Below, piece by piece: positions 40,701 to 54,820 of a stretch of 64,000 nt of DNA. Source of the DNA: Trichoplax adhaerens (taxonomy: Eukaryota; Placozoa; Uniplacotomia; Trichoplacea; Trichoplacidae). A model generated the notes under the pieces. It did no database searches. It saw nothing but the letters and a program-made list of their open reading frames with translations, and had not been told where the DNA came from. How positions within the stretch are numbered: the stretch's first letter is position 1; each line of letters opens with the position of its first letter. A program made the position numbers and the translations under genes. The stretch covers positions 2,105,836 to 2,169,835 of the forward strand of contig NW_002060949.1 of NCBI RefSeq assembly GCF_000150275.1, written 5' to 3'.

Positions 40701-42795
40701 AGTCTATTACGAAAGCATGGCTTTTGAAAATATTAAGCGGTAAAGTATACTATTAGATTGATAAATATTTTTAAATAACAGGAACTTAACACTCCATTTT
40801 ATTAATATGCATAGATTGAATTCGTATGGACACCGCCGTTGAGACATAATTGGACTTAATATACTGAAATAAAGAGTCTGGTAAATTTTGAAGGCGAAAA
40901 CCCACAAAATTGTATAGTTATTTCATTTCACTATTTTAAACTCATAAAATACCACTGGTTTATTATGTGGGAAAAGTTCAAACGTTCAGTAAATTATCTT
41001 TGTAAATATAGATCAAATCAATGGAAGAAGTAAATCATAATATAATAGGGTAAAGTAGATTGATTATTACTATGAAGCTAGAAAGAATTTTTTATTTCTG
41101 TCTTTCAGTTCTGTTGATTCGTTTACAATAATAAGTAATAGTAAACGCACCTACATCTACTGAGGTAGTTATAACCAAGTACGGCTTTCTAGCTTCTGTT
41201 AGTATTTCTAACAGATCTATCTCTTGAATTCCTATAAATTTAACTTTATTATTCTATTGATTTCTGGATGAGTTAAATTACAACAAAAACATAAAAGATT
41301 CATTGCAAATAAAAGTAGATCATAAAATCTACTTTTAACATTCAGCGGATTATCAAATGTAAAATTGACAGACTAAATCTATTGAGGTAGAAAATTTATA
41401 TTAAAATGGAAAATAGCAAGGTCTTAGTGTGTATTAAGATTTTCATACATCTATAGTCATGATCGCTGATAGTTCAGCAATCAGTACAAGATACAAATCG
41501 TAATAAAGAATTTCAATCTGTAATTCTACATGACATAAAAAAGTATATCAATACAAGAATACAGCTGTATGACTGTCAAAGTGTTATAAAATATACTATA
41601 TTAGAGCAAAGAAGAGATACCAAAATGCAGTTGATAGTAGAATAAAAATATCGATAATACGCATATGTATATAATATGCACATGTACTAATACACTTGGA
41701 CATTTATATTCATATAAAGATGCAACATATGCAAGAATATATGTATATATATATTTATAAAAGAAAATAGATGATGATATAACATCATAAGATAATAAAA
41801 ACGAAAAGAAATATTTAATTAGATGATTATGGAAATACAGTGAACTAGTTACATGAAACATTGATTATCTACAAGCCATTTGCACCGAATGGACGATGCT
41901 ATGATACAGTTCAATACGAAAATAAATTCCTTTAGTTAGAATTATAAATTTGTAACAAATATAGTTCTATGTTATATGTATTCAAAAGGTTAATGTCAAT
42001 GCCAATATCGTAGAAGTGTTATACAAGATTGTACGATGTGATATCTGTACAACTTGTATTACAAGAATATCATAAAATAAAGTTTGCTTGGCATGAAAAT
42101 TGATAAATTTTGTCTGTCCTTCTATCTAATTAAGTAATGGCATTGATGAAGAATGTCCGAGCATGTAATGGTTATGAGGTGTTCTATTTTCTAGTTAACT
42201 TTTCACTGAAATATTCTATAATTTATCTATCTTCATGGTATTCATTTGCTGTGCAAGTTCTTGACGCTTAATGCTAGCTAATATAATAGCTCACTGGATA
42301 GATCATATAGCAATAACGTTGATAAAGAAAATAATAAAAAATATTGGTCACTACCAACTTAATAGCATGAATGTGTCCACTGATGTGATAAGGATAATTG
42401 ATGTTATAGTTCTTACTATTTCGATACTATTTTAGAAATCGATGGAGAAAAATGAAATCAAAAGTTGTGGCAAATATGTTATAGGAGGCACCAGTAGATT
42501 AAGGCAATGATAATGATGGCCATCCCTGCTAAGCAGCCATAATGGTATAAGTAGGAGAGTTCTAATCACCTCATCAGCGCTGTTGTAGTTAAAGCAGCGA
42601 AAGTGCGATTAGTTGCTGGCCGCTTGTTTAACGTAGAGACACGAGATGATTTTAACGGCGAGAGAATAGGCTGCGTTGACATTAGGCCAGTTACTCTAAA
42701 GTTTTAAAATAATACTTCTAGTTAGTCTACATTTGGCGCAATTTCAACATTTACTTTACGCAGTAATTATATAAAAGACTGTCAATAAATAAAGT

Positions 42796-45700
42796 TCATT
42801 TCAACCTTAGTGGCTGTGTTATTCCACGTGTATGGAGGGATCTTAAATCATCGTTCCTAACTCCACCGGTTGTGGCAGCACGCACATGATTTTGAGACTT
42901 CAGTCGCCGTAGTTCATCGCCTTGGGATAAGGATTGCGATAGTGATGGCGTAGCTGGAGTATATGTTCTCGATGTATTACTGGAAGAAATCCTAGCTGCA
43001 CTTCTAGTATTATAATAAGATGTAGTTGATGGTCTGAATCCATAGCTAGACGTAGTAATAGTCTAGAAATTGAATAAAAACAATATTTAAAATCAGAAAG
43101 CAATAAACAGATTGAAATTCTAGTAGATTATTACAAAATTTTAATTTACTGGTTAGTCATTACCACAGTGAAATGAAATTATTTAATTTGAGAGAGATTA
43201 GCATTTTTTAACAGGCTATATTCGAGCATATTAAAAGTCAACACATATTCTTAATCAATATTTTATAAAGTCCTAACAGGAATCAAAGAAGTGAGATGCA
43301 AATGATTGGCCTTTACAAACACTATTAACTTTTTAATATCGATACATTCAGTTGACTAGACTGGACTATCGTTTAAAGGACAAAATGAACAAATTATTGA
43401 ATGTCCTGTATTAACGTTATTATCAATTCATTGAATAACAAACTCATTAAAGTAATATTATAATAAATCCGGCAATATCTATAAATTGTATTTTAGTTGA
43501 CGTTTGAAACAAGGACTAAAATGTTGATGCTGATGATTTAATGCAAGTCAATGTTATTAATGTCTTAATTATGTGGCACTAATTGAAATGATCTTACACG
43601 GAATAGCATAAGTAAAAATTATTTGTATTAGTGATACCGAATTCACTCTATCGTAAGTTCAATGCATAAAATGTACTTGAGCAATATCGTAATTATCAGT
43701 GAGCATTGAATAAATTGAATACAAACATATTAAGGTAATATTCCATAAGAGTTAGTGATAGTGCAGAAATACATAAGAGTAAATAATAATCAGTTTACCT
43801 CTTGTTTTGTCCTTCGAGGTGTCAGCGTTTTGCTAAGAGCACTAATGCCAGATGTCGAGCTACTCTTGCTAAGACCCATGTCTAGACCACTTGTTGGAGA
43901 GGAATAAGTAAAGAGATTTTTAATATCTCTACTATCTTCGATTTTAATCGTTTCCACTCCACTTGTAAGTTTATTGATCTCTACTGGATCACCTAGAAAA
44001 ATGAAAAAATCTTATAATTAATATTTTATAGTAGTACTGGCAATATTCTTGCCTGGCACAAATATGATGATGATTTACGAGAACGGTCATGTATAGACAA
44101 ATTACAGTATTTGCTGAACTTACTTTCATGCTTTTTATTTTGTACATCAAAGACCTCTCCTTCAATCCAGAGCAAGTTTTGTTTCCTATTAGATTTAAAC
44201 AATTTGTTGTAAGTGATTTTATGTAGAATTATATCTAATTTATAGCTATCAAGTGAAACAGATTACTATTATACTTACTCTTCTAAGAAATGCTGTTGAG
44301 GTCCGATAACCGATCCTGGACGGCAAATTCTATAAGACAAAGTCAAACTTATTACATTTCTTACATTAACTATAGATTAATAGCTCTGATACGATCCTAC
44401 CTTAACCAGCCAATGGCTTCTGATGCAGTAAATCGGTAATGCTTCATCAAATAGCAACCAAGAAGTGTTCCAGTTCGCCCAAGTCCGGCTAATTTATATT
44501 AATGAATTATTATTATATTATTTAAGAGTGCTAAGATATAACGATCGCTAGCTTATCGTGATTAAGATATTTATACGTGCCTAATATCTCTAAACATTGT
44601 AAATTTAAAAAACAAAATTTTATGACTTCGATTTACCTTTGCAATGTACAGCAATAGCGCCTACATTTTTCTCACATAATCTCAAAAACTCACTATACGG
44701 AAAAATAAAATATTAAATTGAAGTCGTAATTGCTCAATTGGGTAGAAAAAATTTTTCTATTTTGATTTCTATTTTTGCTTTTAATTTTATCAATTCAGAA
44801 CCTTTGATAGCTTTTCAATTAATAGACTAGAAATCATTTTTATTTTAATGTTTGTAAACTCGGAATTTAGGGTGCATTTCAACGAGATAACGGTATTATT
44901 CTAGATCACTTAGACGTATCCATATGTAGCGCAATTTTAATTTAGTATAGGACCTATTGATTGTATCACCTTATAACTTGCCACTTTCGATCAGACTTTA
45001 TTTACAAAATCAATAGTATAGTTTATGTTGTTTTTAAAAGAATCAGTTGTTATTAGAAAGGTTAATTTATCGATGCTTTATTTGGCAGTGTTGTTATTTC
45101 GTTATAATCTGTACTTAAGACTATATCTAGAAATCCGGATGCATTTTACGTTATTTTAGCGTATTCGTTATACAGTGTCAATACAGATTTTGTAAGTTTA
45201 TGATTTCTGATATTAAATCTGATCAGAACCAGATTTAATGAGTACAGGTGCTGTATGCTCGTCTCTACTTGTGTCGATCTATTCATTGTGTGAATTTAGT
45301 TTGTGCTTCTTAAACTGAGTGGTCATATAATTATCATGATCATCCTAATTACTATAAGCTAAGGCTAACTTAGAGTTTATAAATTAAGATTTAAGCTAAA
45401 TTATTTTTCTTGGAATTGAAAATTGATTGTTTGTAAGCATCTCTTACTAAATATTCTCATGTTTATAAGAATAGCTCAGATTTAAATGGATTTACTAGCA
45501 CTTTTACAACTTTCAAAGCAACATATGAAGCTTAAAGCAGGATGCTTTCTATCCAATCAAATCCATTATTGTCACTACTTAATAAAAGTAATTATGTAGA
45601 AATATAGGTTTGCCTATTTATCTGTTCCTTACTTTACAATTTTATCGCTTGGAGTGCTGCCATCGGTAAAGAAAAGGTCCTTGTGATCAATACCATTATT

Positions 45701-48700
45701 GGTGAATCGCTTAGCATCGTATATTTTTTTGTTTAGTCGAATGACAAATGTAATATTATGCTTATGAAAGTAGGAAATGTAGGCTTCTGGGGCATGTAAT
45801 GGATAGCCTACACAGGAGTAAAAAAAATCAAAGTGAGCTATAATCTTGATTTTGGATAATTAGCTACTGTTTTATTCTTTACCATTTTCTACTGTTGTTT
45901 TATCATGAGGTCCGCTAAATGCTAAAAATTTTTCTAGCAAATAAAATAAAGTATTAGAAATTAAGATAGCTCTATCTTGTTAGATGGTAACCTTTAATTA
46001 TTTTGTATACGCGTATATAGATTGTATAGATATAAATCGAAACCCAAAATGCTAAGAAATAAATTCATAACTTTTAAAGAGTAATCTATTCTAAACATAC
46101 TTGGTATAATCCAATTAAAGTCGCCATTTTCCACTTTCTAAAATGTTAAATAATAAAATAATTTGCTTATAAGAGTATCATTGGAACTGTATCGTATTTA
46201 AAGTAAAATTTGGTGATTTTCATGATTTCTTTAATTCAGAAATTGATCATGAAGAAAATAGTCAGGAATAAATCATAAAATTTACATTTAAAAAAATTCA
46301 TTTGAATTACATCATGTTTAATAAAATAAAGTAAGAGAGGTGATTTAGTAATTTCTTTTAATTTAGAATTAATCATATACGAGGTAGTCATACACAAATC
46401 ATAAACGTTTACGTATTAGTATACTATTTGAACTATATCCTATTTAATCAAAGTATAGCAAGAGGAACAATTTATAGCATTTCTTCTAAAGTAGAATTAA
46501 TCATATACGAGATAGTCTGGTGTGGAACCAAAACTGAATTGGCTATCTATGAATTCATTGGTACTATTTGTAAAATCTTAAATAGTACTAATTGCTTGCT
46601 AAGGCATTGCAGTGATATTTGTTCAATTTGGCAGTTCTAGGAGAATATTTGATGCCTTACTTCGTAATATTCGTATTCATCAACGTCGAAAGTGTCAAAG
46701 GAAACAAAACCATTGTCCATGCCCTAGAAGAAAGGCAATATCAAATATTAAAACATGATCTTAAGATAGAGTAGACAGCAATGTATTTAATAAGACTATA
46801 AGTAAGGAGAGCGGGTAGCAATCCTATTTACTCTATTCTACTTATGATGACTTCTGCTCTAGATTCTTTTTGAGCACTTATTTCTTACCTTTTTGAGAGC
46901 TTTAAGGCAATGCAAAATGGTTAAGTTGTAAGTAGATGGCCCATAAGAAGCGTCCCTAAATTTAATTGAAAAGAATAATTAGAGATATTCAAATAAACTA
47001 ATCATGACACATGGTAAGGTCAGTAAGGATTAGAAAATCAATCCTAATAGTGGCTAGTCGTTTAAGTTTATGAAGATATTTCTTGGGGTTAGTTTACTGA
47101 AGAAAATTCGTAACATCGTTAGATAGCATGCAATGTTTTCTTTCAAACGATCAGAATAGCTATTGTGATAGATGATGTTTCCAAGTTAAGGGTTAAAATA
47201 AGTGTTATAACTAGTCCAAGCTAATTGGGTGATTTGATAACTAGGCTTAAAGTTTAAAATGATTGCCTTGCTAGCTCTGTTAGCCTCGAAAACTCTAGTT
47301 ACTAGTAAGCCTAGTTTATCAGACTACTTGTTTACTTTTGTAGAGATTTGGCTTATTATACCGATGCGGAATACGTATTTTATGCTGAAACAATTTCCCA
47401 TCGGCGACATACTTATTCGATGTGTATATCAAGTGTAATAAAAGTAAGAAGGAATTTTAAAGCTAATAAATCTTGATTCAATATCATACGGTACGTGTAG
47501 AAAGAGTGGTCTCTCAGGATATGATCAGCCCAAGAAATGTTCTATAGTTGCTATTGCTATCATTAAAAGGTTTATTTTTAGGTCTATTGTATCTCCTGGT
47601 TATGCCATCTACTAAATATGTCTTAGCATCTCAATGAAATCTTGCACTGGAAAATGCTATAGTAAATCCGGTCGAAAATGGTAGGTTGTACAAGTCGTTG
47701 TGAGCAGTAAAAGGTTATAAACAAGCAAGAAAATGAGTTCGTTATCATACTACTTAAAACTAACAATCTTACCGGAATGGTAGGAATGGAGGTTTATTAC
47801 CATTTGTTAAAATATGATAGGCATCGTCAGGTGATTTTCTTAAACCAATAACCTAAAATTGAATTAACAAATTATTCCATAGTTGAGCTTTTAAGATATA
47901 ATGGAAATGAATAATAGAAACTATGGCAATGCTAATGATTGTGAGGCACTTTGGTAGAACCAAAAAACTGGACGGCAAAGTCAATGAACGAAATTTATTT
48001 TGAAGGATTATCAGTGGATGGATAAATTGACATGATTCCATTCCTCTTCTTTGACTCTATTTCATCCATGCATGTAAGAAATTGTTTGGGATTACTGTCT
48101 ATCTGACTGCAGCAGACAGCGGATTGACTCTGGAAAGAAGAACGGTAGCGACCGAAATCGTTTCTATGAATACATAAGAGGGCTTAAAACAACGCGTTAC
48201 TGTATTACCAAATTACAAAATAACTTTGGTAAAGAATTCTGATGCATCCTTATTGCTTATTATTTAATTCAGTGATTATAAACTTGGAGAGTGCTATTTA
48301 GGAAGAGCTCCTTTCTCCTGTCATTGTCTTCGTAATGTGAAAGTGCAACGTTCATCATTTCTTAGGATTTTATTCAATTAGAAAGGATGATATTAGGGAA
48401 ATTTGTTTTAAGTAGCTTTATTGTGATCTCAATATCTATAAAAAGATTTCCTATAGACCCGTTTTCTAATTGGGTTATTCGAGAACCAACGTAAGAAACA
48501 CTATCCTGTTACTTTAGCGTTGATTGACTGTTATTGTGATATTTTTGACGATTTGTCTTTAAAATCTGTCGTCGGTTGGACTAGTCATAGGATTCCCTAC
48601 AGGCCCATTTTCTAATTGGATTATGTAAGAATCAACATAAGCTACAATAGATCCTGTTATTTTAGCAATGATTGACTGTAAATTGTGGTATTATTAACGA

Positions 48701-51700
48701 TTTCTCTTTGAGAGCTGTCGTCGATTTGACTAGTTATAAAATTCCTTGCAAACCTCTTTTTGTAATTGGATTACGCGAGAGCCACCATAAGCTACAACAT
48801 CCTATTACTTTAGCATTGATTGACTGTAAATCGTGATATTATTGACAAATTATCTTTTAAGACCTGTCCTCGATTTGACTAGTAGTAGCATTCCTTACAG
48901 AACCATTTCTAATTGGATTATACGAGGACCACCATAAGCTACAACATTCTGCTACTTTAGCATTGATTAATTGTAATCGTAATATTATTAGTGATTTCTT
49001 TTTTAAGATCTGTCGTTGATTTGACAAATGATATTACATAAAAGCACCTTAAAATTCATTGAATAGAAAATAAGTCTATTCATCCTCAAAAACTATCATG
49101 TCTTGAGGCCATTTGAATTGACCCTATTCCACTCCTTATACATTTATTGAAGTGTTAGCTCTAAGCAGTAATATTATTAATTTCTTACCCTAAACTCTAA
49201 ATTGATCCAGCCTAACCTTTATTCTATCATGAGATTGCAGCATTATATCGCTACCGACTCAATTATTGAACTGTAACTTTTTTTGTCTCAAGCTGGATAG
49301 TTACGACTCGTTTCACAGCTTTCACTGGACGGATTCAATCCATTTCTGATCCATCATTAGATTGCAAGGCTTTGAAGCCTTTTACGTTAACTGCGTTGAT
49401 TTAACGATGCGCATTAAGTAGGAACCTTGATATTATCAATTCTATGAACGTTTGGCCTTTAAACGTAAATTTGATTTTGTCCATTTTTATATCTTATCCA
49501 AGGATTTGATTTCTTCTTGACTTCCTAAACATTTTACCTCTAGCTAGCATTTGTGTAATATAAAGTGCTCATAGATCACTTAATTTCAAAAGATCATCAT
49601 TTCTACCGTAGCTTTGGAGATATAAATTAAAGGAAGTGGAAATCGGGTAGAAAAGGCTAGTTTAGGTGATGCGACGTATTAAAAAACTTCTATACTTATG
49701 TAGCATAATTAAATTAGAAAACAATGTGAAAATTCGGGTAGGATTGACTTGTGTAGGTGCTGAGAAGTATTTTAAAACTTCTTTACTTATGCCACTTAGC
49801 TCAATAAGAAGGTACTCAGATTTGAACTCTTTTCTTGTTAATTTAACAGCATAGTTTAGCCTGGTTATATTTTCAAAGCGGTGTGAAGTAGACCTACAAT
49901 CAGACGCTCGTATGAGGGAAGACAATCTTAAATGGTTTAAAACTTAGTATCTTTCGTCTAACCATAACCTCATATAGTAACGGAATCTAATGTCTAGTTG
50001 AATGCAAAATACGGTTTTGATTCCAACAAAAAGCGATATTGCCTGTCTCTGCAAGTCTTTGCAAGCTAATACAGATTCAAAGAAGTCCTTAACTAGTTTT
50101 AGTTCCATTATAAAGAATTCGCCACTTGAATTTGGTAAAGGATGATATTGCAAACTACAGCAGTTCTTCAAAAGCTATGACAAATTTTAAAAGAACTCTT
50201 AACTAGTTCTAGTTCCGTCATTAAGAATCCTCTATTTGAATTTGGTAAAAGACGATATTGTGAATTATAGCAGTTACTCAAAATCTACGATAAATTTAAA
50301 AGAATTTCTAAACTAGTTCTAGTTCTGTTACAAAGAATTCGCTATTTAAATTTAGTAAAAGACGATATTGCAAATTACAGCAGTTATTCAAAGCTATGAT
50401 AAATTTAAAAGAACTCTTAACTGGCTCTAGTTTCGTTATATAGAATCTTCTATTTGAATTTGGTAAAAAACGATATTGTAAATTACAGCAGTTCTTCAAA
50501 CGCTACAACAGATATTAAAAAGGATTTCTTAACTAGTTCTAGTTCCGTTATGAAGAATCCACTATTTGAATCGAGTAAAAATGATATCAGAAATCATTAC
50601 AGTTCTCCAGAACGACTACATATTAAAAAAAATACTTAACTAATCCTATTTCCGTGTCGAAAAATCGACTGTCTAAGATCAATTGGTGACTATGAATAGG
50701 ATACCCCATAGGTTGTCATGATAAACTTGTCTACTTTTACAAAAGTTCGTTCGATGTCATCGATTGAGTGCCGTCAAAACAGCAATAAATAAAAATTGAA
50801 CCGTGATTTTATTTTAAAGGTACAGTTCTTAAATCGTGTTTAACAAATGGTTGAAAAGGAATTTTACGCCTCTTCTTTTAAGCTCAATAGACTAAGTGTT
50901 AGCCACTAAGCTTTATCGGGACGTGGTAAAATGATTAATTGTAGTACTAGCCAATGTTGAAGCGATCTAGATGAGTAAATTATGAAACTAAACAAATGCT
51001 TGAAGATGTCTAATAATTGACATTCAATTTGAATTTTGAAGAGGGAAAACAGGGTTGAAATCATATTAATATAAACAACTATTTTAAAGTCAATATTGTA
51101 GTTGATAAAATGTTGCTAGTCATGAATTAAAGAGTGCAAATCGTGTTAGATAGATAAATAATTACTGTATTGGGTACGATGCTGAAGTAAAATTTAATTT
51201 GTGTCCAATTTTTTCATGTAGAAAAATGATAAAATACCAAATCAATGAAGAAAGGAGGGATTTCCAATCCGGATCAATCTGATCATGCGGTATCATGATT
51301 TAAAACAACGAGAATGAGATAGATAGCTAGCGCAATCAAGTCTTGAAACCTACCATACCGAAAATAATCTTTCGTTGACGTTTAAAATCAAAATTTTAGG
51401 CGATATAGTAAGGAATGGCAGACGGAGGATGAATCACGATTGGAATAGTCATGAATGCTTAGGGGTGATTTTAAGATCGTTACAGTCAACGGAACGGAGA
51501 AATCATCATAGACAACAACGGTATTAATATCGATTTAGAGATTAAGTCAATAGGGAAAAAATTAATAACTTGATGAAAGTGGTACAAATATCGAAGGGGC
51601 AAAAAACCAATTTTGACTCGTGTTGATTTCTTTCATGAGTCGATGAGAACAGAAGCAATGACAATCATTTAAAAATAAAGCCGATATTTGCAAACAAGGA

Positions 51701-52851
51701 CAAGCAAGTATACATGCATGATAGGATTGAGAAGATTTCATCCCGGATTAAAAGCTAAATCTGATATTATAGGATAATCGCATGCATTCAATAAATGAGA
51801 AGTAACTTACCGAATAAGCCGCAATTAAAAATGCAGCATTAGCACGTTTCTTGCTGTCGTAACTTGTATAATGAACAATTTTCTTCTTAGCCAGTGTTGG
51901 AGACTACAATGGTAGTAAAATCAACAAGAGACTTTACGATATAACATGATAATTTAGCCAGCATTTGAAGTTGTCAATAATTAGCTTTAGACAGGAAAAG
52001 AACTATTCAAGACTTTCAATACAAAGTAACACCAATTATACTATCCTTTAAATATCATATTTAATGATGGTAACAGCTATGATCAAGTTTCAGTCAAGAA
52101 ACCGTAGTTGCATTTTATAATTTAAGAGTAGAAAGAGTTTCCTCTATTTTATTGGCATTACCTTCAATTTCTTGTTTAGTTTGCAATAGTAGCGATATAG
52201 GACAGCCATATTGACTGGACCAAAGTCAGAATAGAAACTAAATAACGATATATCAGGATTAGAATCGGCTTAGTAGTATCAATTGAAAATGACGATATTA
52301 AGAAATGCTTTTGCTAATGGATGCTCGAAAAGATGTTGATGTACTAACATATTAAATTAGGCTAACTATATTGGATCAATAATCGAATATGAAATAGACC
52401 GGTAGTGATCGATGAAAAGTGATGTAATTAACTTAACCACAAAGTCAATGCCATCGACTTACTTTTCATATTGAAATTCATGATCGATACTAAAATAGTG
52501 GACACCAGTGGAACTACGCGGTTTAGTTCGTAGTGTAACAAAATATAACCGACCTGAAATAGGCAGACGAATAGAAGAAATAGTTAAAAAGGAGTTACAA
52601 ATAAAGAAATGATGATTCAACTTATTCATCACTAATAGCAAGAGCTTATTTTTCTTTTTTTCCATTAAACTGATTAATTCGATAAACTACAAGTTGATGA
52701 CAATAACGTAAAGTAATCTCAGCCTAGTGATCCAATGGAGCTCTTTCAAGTGATCGATGATTGCCTTATAACAATCAACTTTACATTTTTTTTTCTTTTT
52801 ACCTTTTATAAATTCACTCGCTTCGTTCAAGATTAAACTTTCACTCATCAT
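42796..52851 (-). CDS. CDC14: CDC14 dual-specificity protein phosphatase, 16 exons
   Basis: Removes phosphate from proline-directed (CDK) Ser-Pro sites; in animals it acts in the nucleus and at centrosomes and cilia. Exons: 52851-52803, 52553-52463, 52237-52162, 51903-51811, 47852-47773, 46955-46889, 46723-46661, 46137-46101, 45933-45883, 45807-45633, 44692-44637, 44488-44401, 44329-44279, 44185-44124, 43992-43799, 43062-42796; every phase agrees, giving 499 residues. The N-terminal DSPn half contains [35 protein letters not shown] and [16 protein letters not shown]. The catalytic half has [25 protein letters not shown], the P-loop HCKAGLGRTG with Cys278 and Arg284, and [18 protein letters not shown]. 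Cys278 has the same number as human CDC14A, which supports the first of two adjacent ATGs. The Ser/Thr-rich tail is short (human CDC14A about 594 residues). CDC14A versus CDC14B cannot be resolved; this is probably the single pre-duplication form. Confidence 0.96.
44693..45632. other. CDC14 intron between the [10 protein letters not shown] exon and the P-loop exon
   Basis: AT-rich intron without a recognised gene. It contains a 10-bp-arm inverted repeat at 45212-45239 (ATTAAATCTG / CAGATTTAAT, 8-base loop). Nothing else stands out. Confidence 0.6.
46956..47772. other. CDC14 intron between exons 5 and 6
   Basis: Non-coding intronic sequence. No repeat, exon or RNA gene is seen. Confidence 0.6.
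48440..49030. repeat. Intronic minisatellite, about 4 units of about 145 bp
   Basis: TTTCTAATTGGATTA recurs near 48463, 48610, 48756 and 48904. Each copy is followed by CCAACATAAGCTACAA-, TTACTTTAGCATTGATTGAC- and GTCGTCGATTTGACTAGT-like words in the same order. Confidence 0.85.
50090..50640. repeat. Intronic minisatellite, 5 units of about 110 bp
   Basis: AACTAGTTCTAGTTCCGTTA recurs at 50091, 50201, 50311, about 50418 and 50531. Each copy is followed by TATTTGAATTTGGTAAAAGA, CGATATTG and ACAGCAGTT. Its unit is unrelated to the 145-bp array in the same intron. Confidence 0.88.
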
Positions 52852-54589
52852 GATTAAAAGTGATGATTAAAATATCATTAATAGAACCACCTTTTAATAC
52901 GTATAAAACAATAATTGGTAGAATCGATTTGGATGTTTTTTATCCCTTTCAACTTGACGTTAGTTTCTACCAGTAAGAATTAGACCAATATTTCGCTAGA
53001 TTAATGGATCCAGAGATGAAATACAAGCTTATATAAAAGAATATAAAATAAATGATGGATGAAATAATTCAACTAATGTAGAAATCACTCTACTCAAGAA
53101 AGCGCTCCGAAAAGTAATGTCTACAACTATAATCGAAGTAAAAAAGATTAGTCTATATCGAATAGGAACAAGTGACTGTTCAAATGGATTATTCACGTCA
53201 ACATGTAGATTAAAATGTGTTGCTTATTATACCGTAACTACTTAACTTGGAGGATGGTTTTTGATGATTGTAGTCTATCTACTTGATATTGTTTGTACTC
53301 AGGTTAATTATCTATTCTATTTTCATGATGATTTAATTCACATAATATTGCAGTCATGCTGTTCTAGTTCAACCTTATCCTTGTATAGATTGACTGCATT
53401 TCTAATTTAGGTAATCAAACTTGTATCTATCTTTCAATACAATCAATACTATTCAGTAAAGAAAAATAACAAATAATCGACGATAGAATAATACAACAAC
53501 GAGGTAAAATTTGGATTTGAATTGGCTTTAACAATAATGATTAGTTTTGGTTACTAACTGACGTTGCCAACCATGTGATCGGTTGTTAACCAATAACAAT
53601 AATTATCCCTCCAGGCAAGCTAACATCTTTATTGCCATCGATGGGTTTATTTTGACATGATATTAATACTAGTAGCCGTAAGATGATGAATGGAAATCAA
53701 TAGAACATTTGCTTCAGGCCAACTACTCATGTTGTATCCAGTTGCTTGTTACAAATCAACTAATTATTATTCAATTAAAATCGCGAAAAAGTCTTCAAGT
53801 TGTTTATTTGCTTGATCAATGATTGAAATCGCCATTTTTAAACAATCGATCGTCGACCAATTTTAATTATCTTGCTAATATTAGTTCGCATATAAGCTAA
53901 TTTGGATCTTATTTTAATCCGATGATTTTAGTTAATTTGTCTTGAGCTAGATCAATTCATCATAATCAATTGTTGTAGTGGAGAGAATTAACTGTTTAGT
54001 TTATATAATGATGATACTATCGACTACTGTCCTTCATCCGTTGAATAATATTTGGAATCAAAAATGAGCTAGACGGTGCCTCAAATAGTATTGGAAGTCT
54101 TGTCATAATTTTAAAATTATATTTACGTCTATGCACACCTAGGGATACTAGCTGTACTAATGCTTATCCATAGATTATTATCCTCTCTAAAGTCAGCCTT
54201 CATTTCCTATTCTGATTCTATTATCGACTATTCATACCTGTAATTAAATTTTAAACCTTTTTGTGATTATTTTCCATTCTTTAGAAGCTGGTAATTAATT
54301 ATCAGTCTGATCGGTCATAATCACTTTACGTAAATATTATCCATCAATCCACTTGATTATTTATTTATTATCGTGAAAAGAAATATCATACATAGTTGAT
54401 AAACTGTAGTGATTTCAGCTAATTATAGCAGTACCATCAAGTAGGTAGGTAGTGCTGGAAAGTAAAATAGACAGTTACGCTTAATAAAGTAATCGTGGAA
54501 GATGCCCAGTAAGAGCTTATAACCTCATTTACTGCTTTATCGTCGAGATTGGACTGTATTAAGCTCGCACACGTATAATATTATTATAA

Positions 54590-54820
54590 CTAAACGTCGT
54601 CACTAATGACTTAAGGTAGTTATTACATATAGCAGATGAAATTTAATAAAAGCGACTATGAATATTATACTATCAGATTCGTTGTGGTCTTATTAGCTTG
54701 CTGATATTATGATAGTTAAATATCGCCACTAATAACGTACGGTAGTTGTTGCATATGGTAGATGAAATTTAATACAAGTGACTATGAGTATTACATTATC
54801 AAATTTATTACGGTCTTACT
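54590..54820. repeat. Tandem duplication, 2 copies of about 126 bp
   Basis: AGATGAAATTTAATA occurs at 54634 and 54760. The flanking words CACTAAT.AC..A.GGTAGTT and GACTATGA.TATTA also match between the two copies. Confidence 0.8.

Larger units (their letters stand above)
24763..42795. other. 18-kb gene-poor region
   Basis: Between the start of the LDLR-like gene and the 3' end of CDC14 I find no gene. It is AT-rich and broken by stops on both strands. Contents: an (ATT)n tract (25511-25539), inverted repeats at 26576-26606 and 27569-27589, a short TA tract near 27970, and two weak exon-like segments (31035-31125 minus; 37604-37774 plus). Patches of higher GC at about 34080-34200 and 42480-42680 have no assignable function. 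A gene made only of very short exons could have been missed. Confidence 0.5.
47853..51810. other. 4-kb CDC14 intron 4 with two tandem arrays
   Basis: The largest intron of the gene separates the [11 protein letters not shown] exon from the [12 protein letters not shown] exon. It contains the arrays at about 48440-49030 and 50090-50640. Short ORFs overlapping those units (50308-50499, 50454-50639) are products of the repeat. Confidence 0.75.

Noticed and set aside
42900-43103. 67-codon minus-strand ORF
   Set aside because: Frame-shifted reading of the last CDC14 exon, running into its intron.
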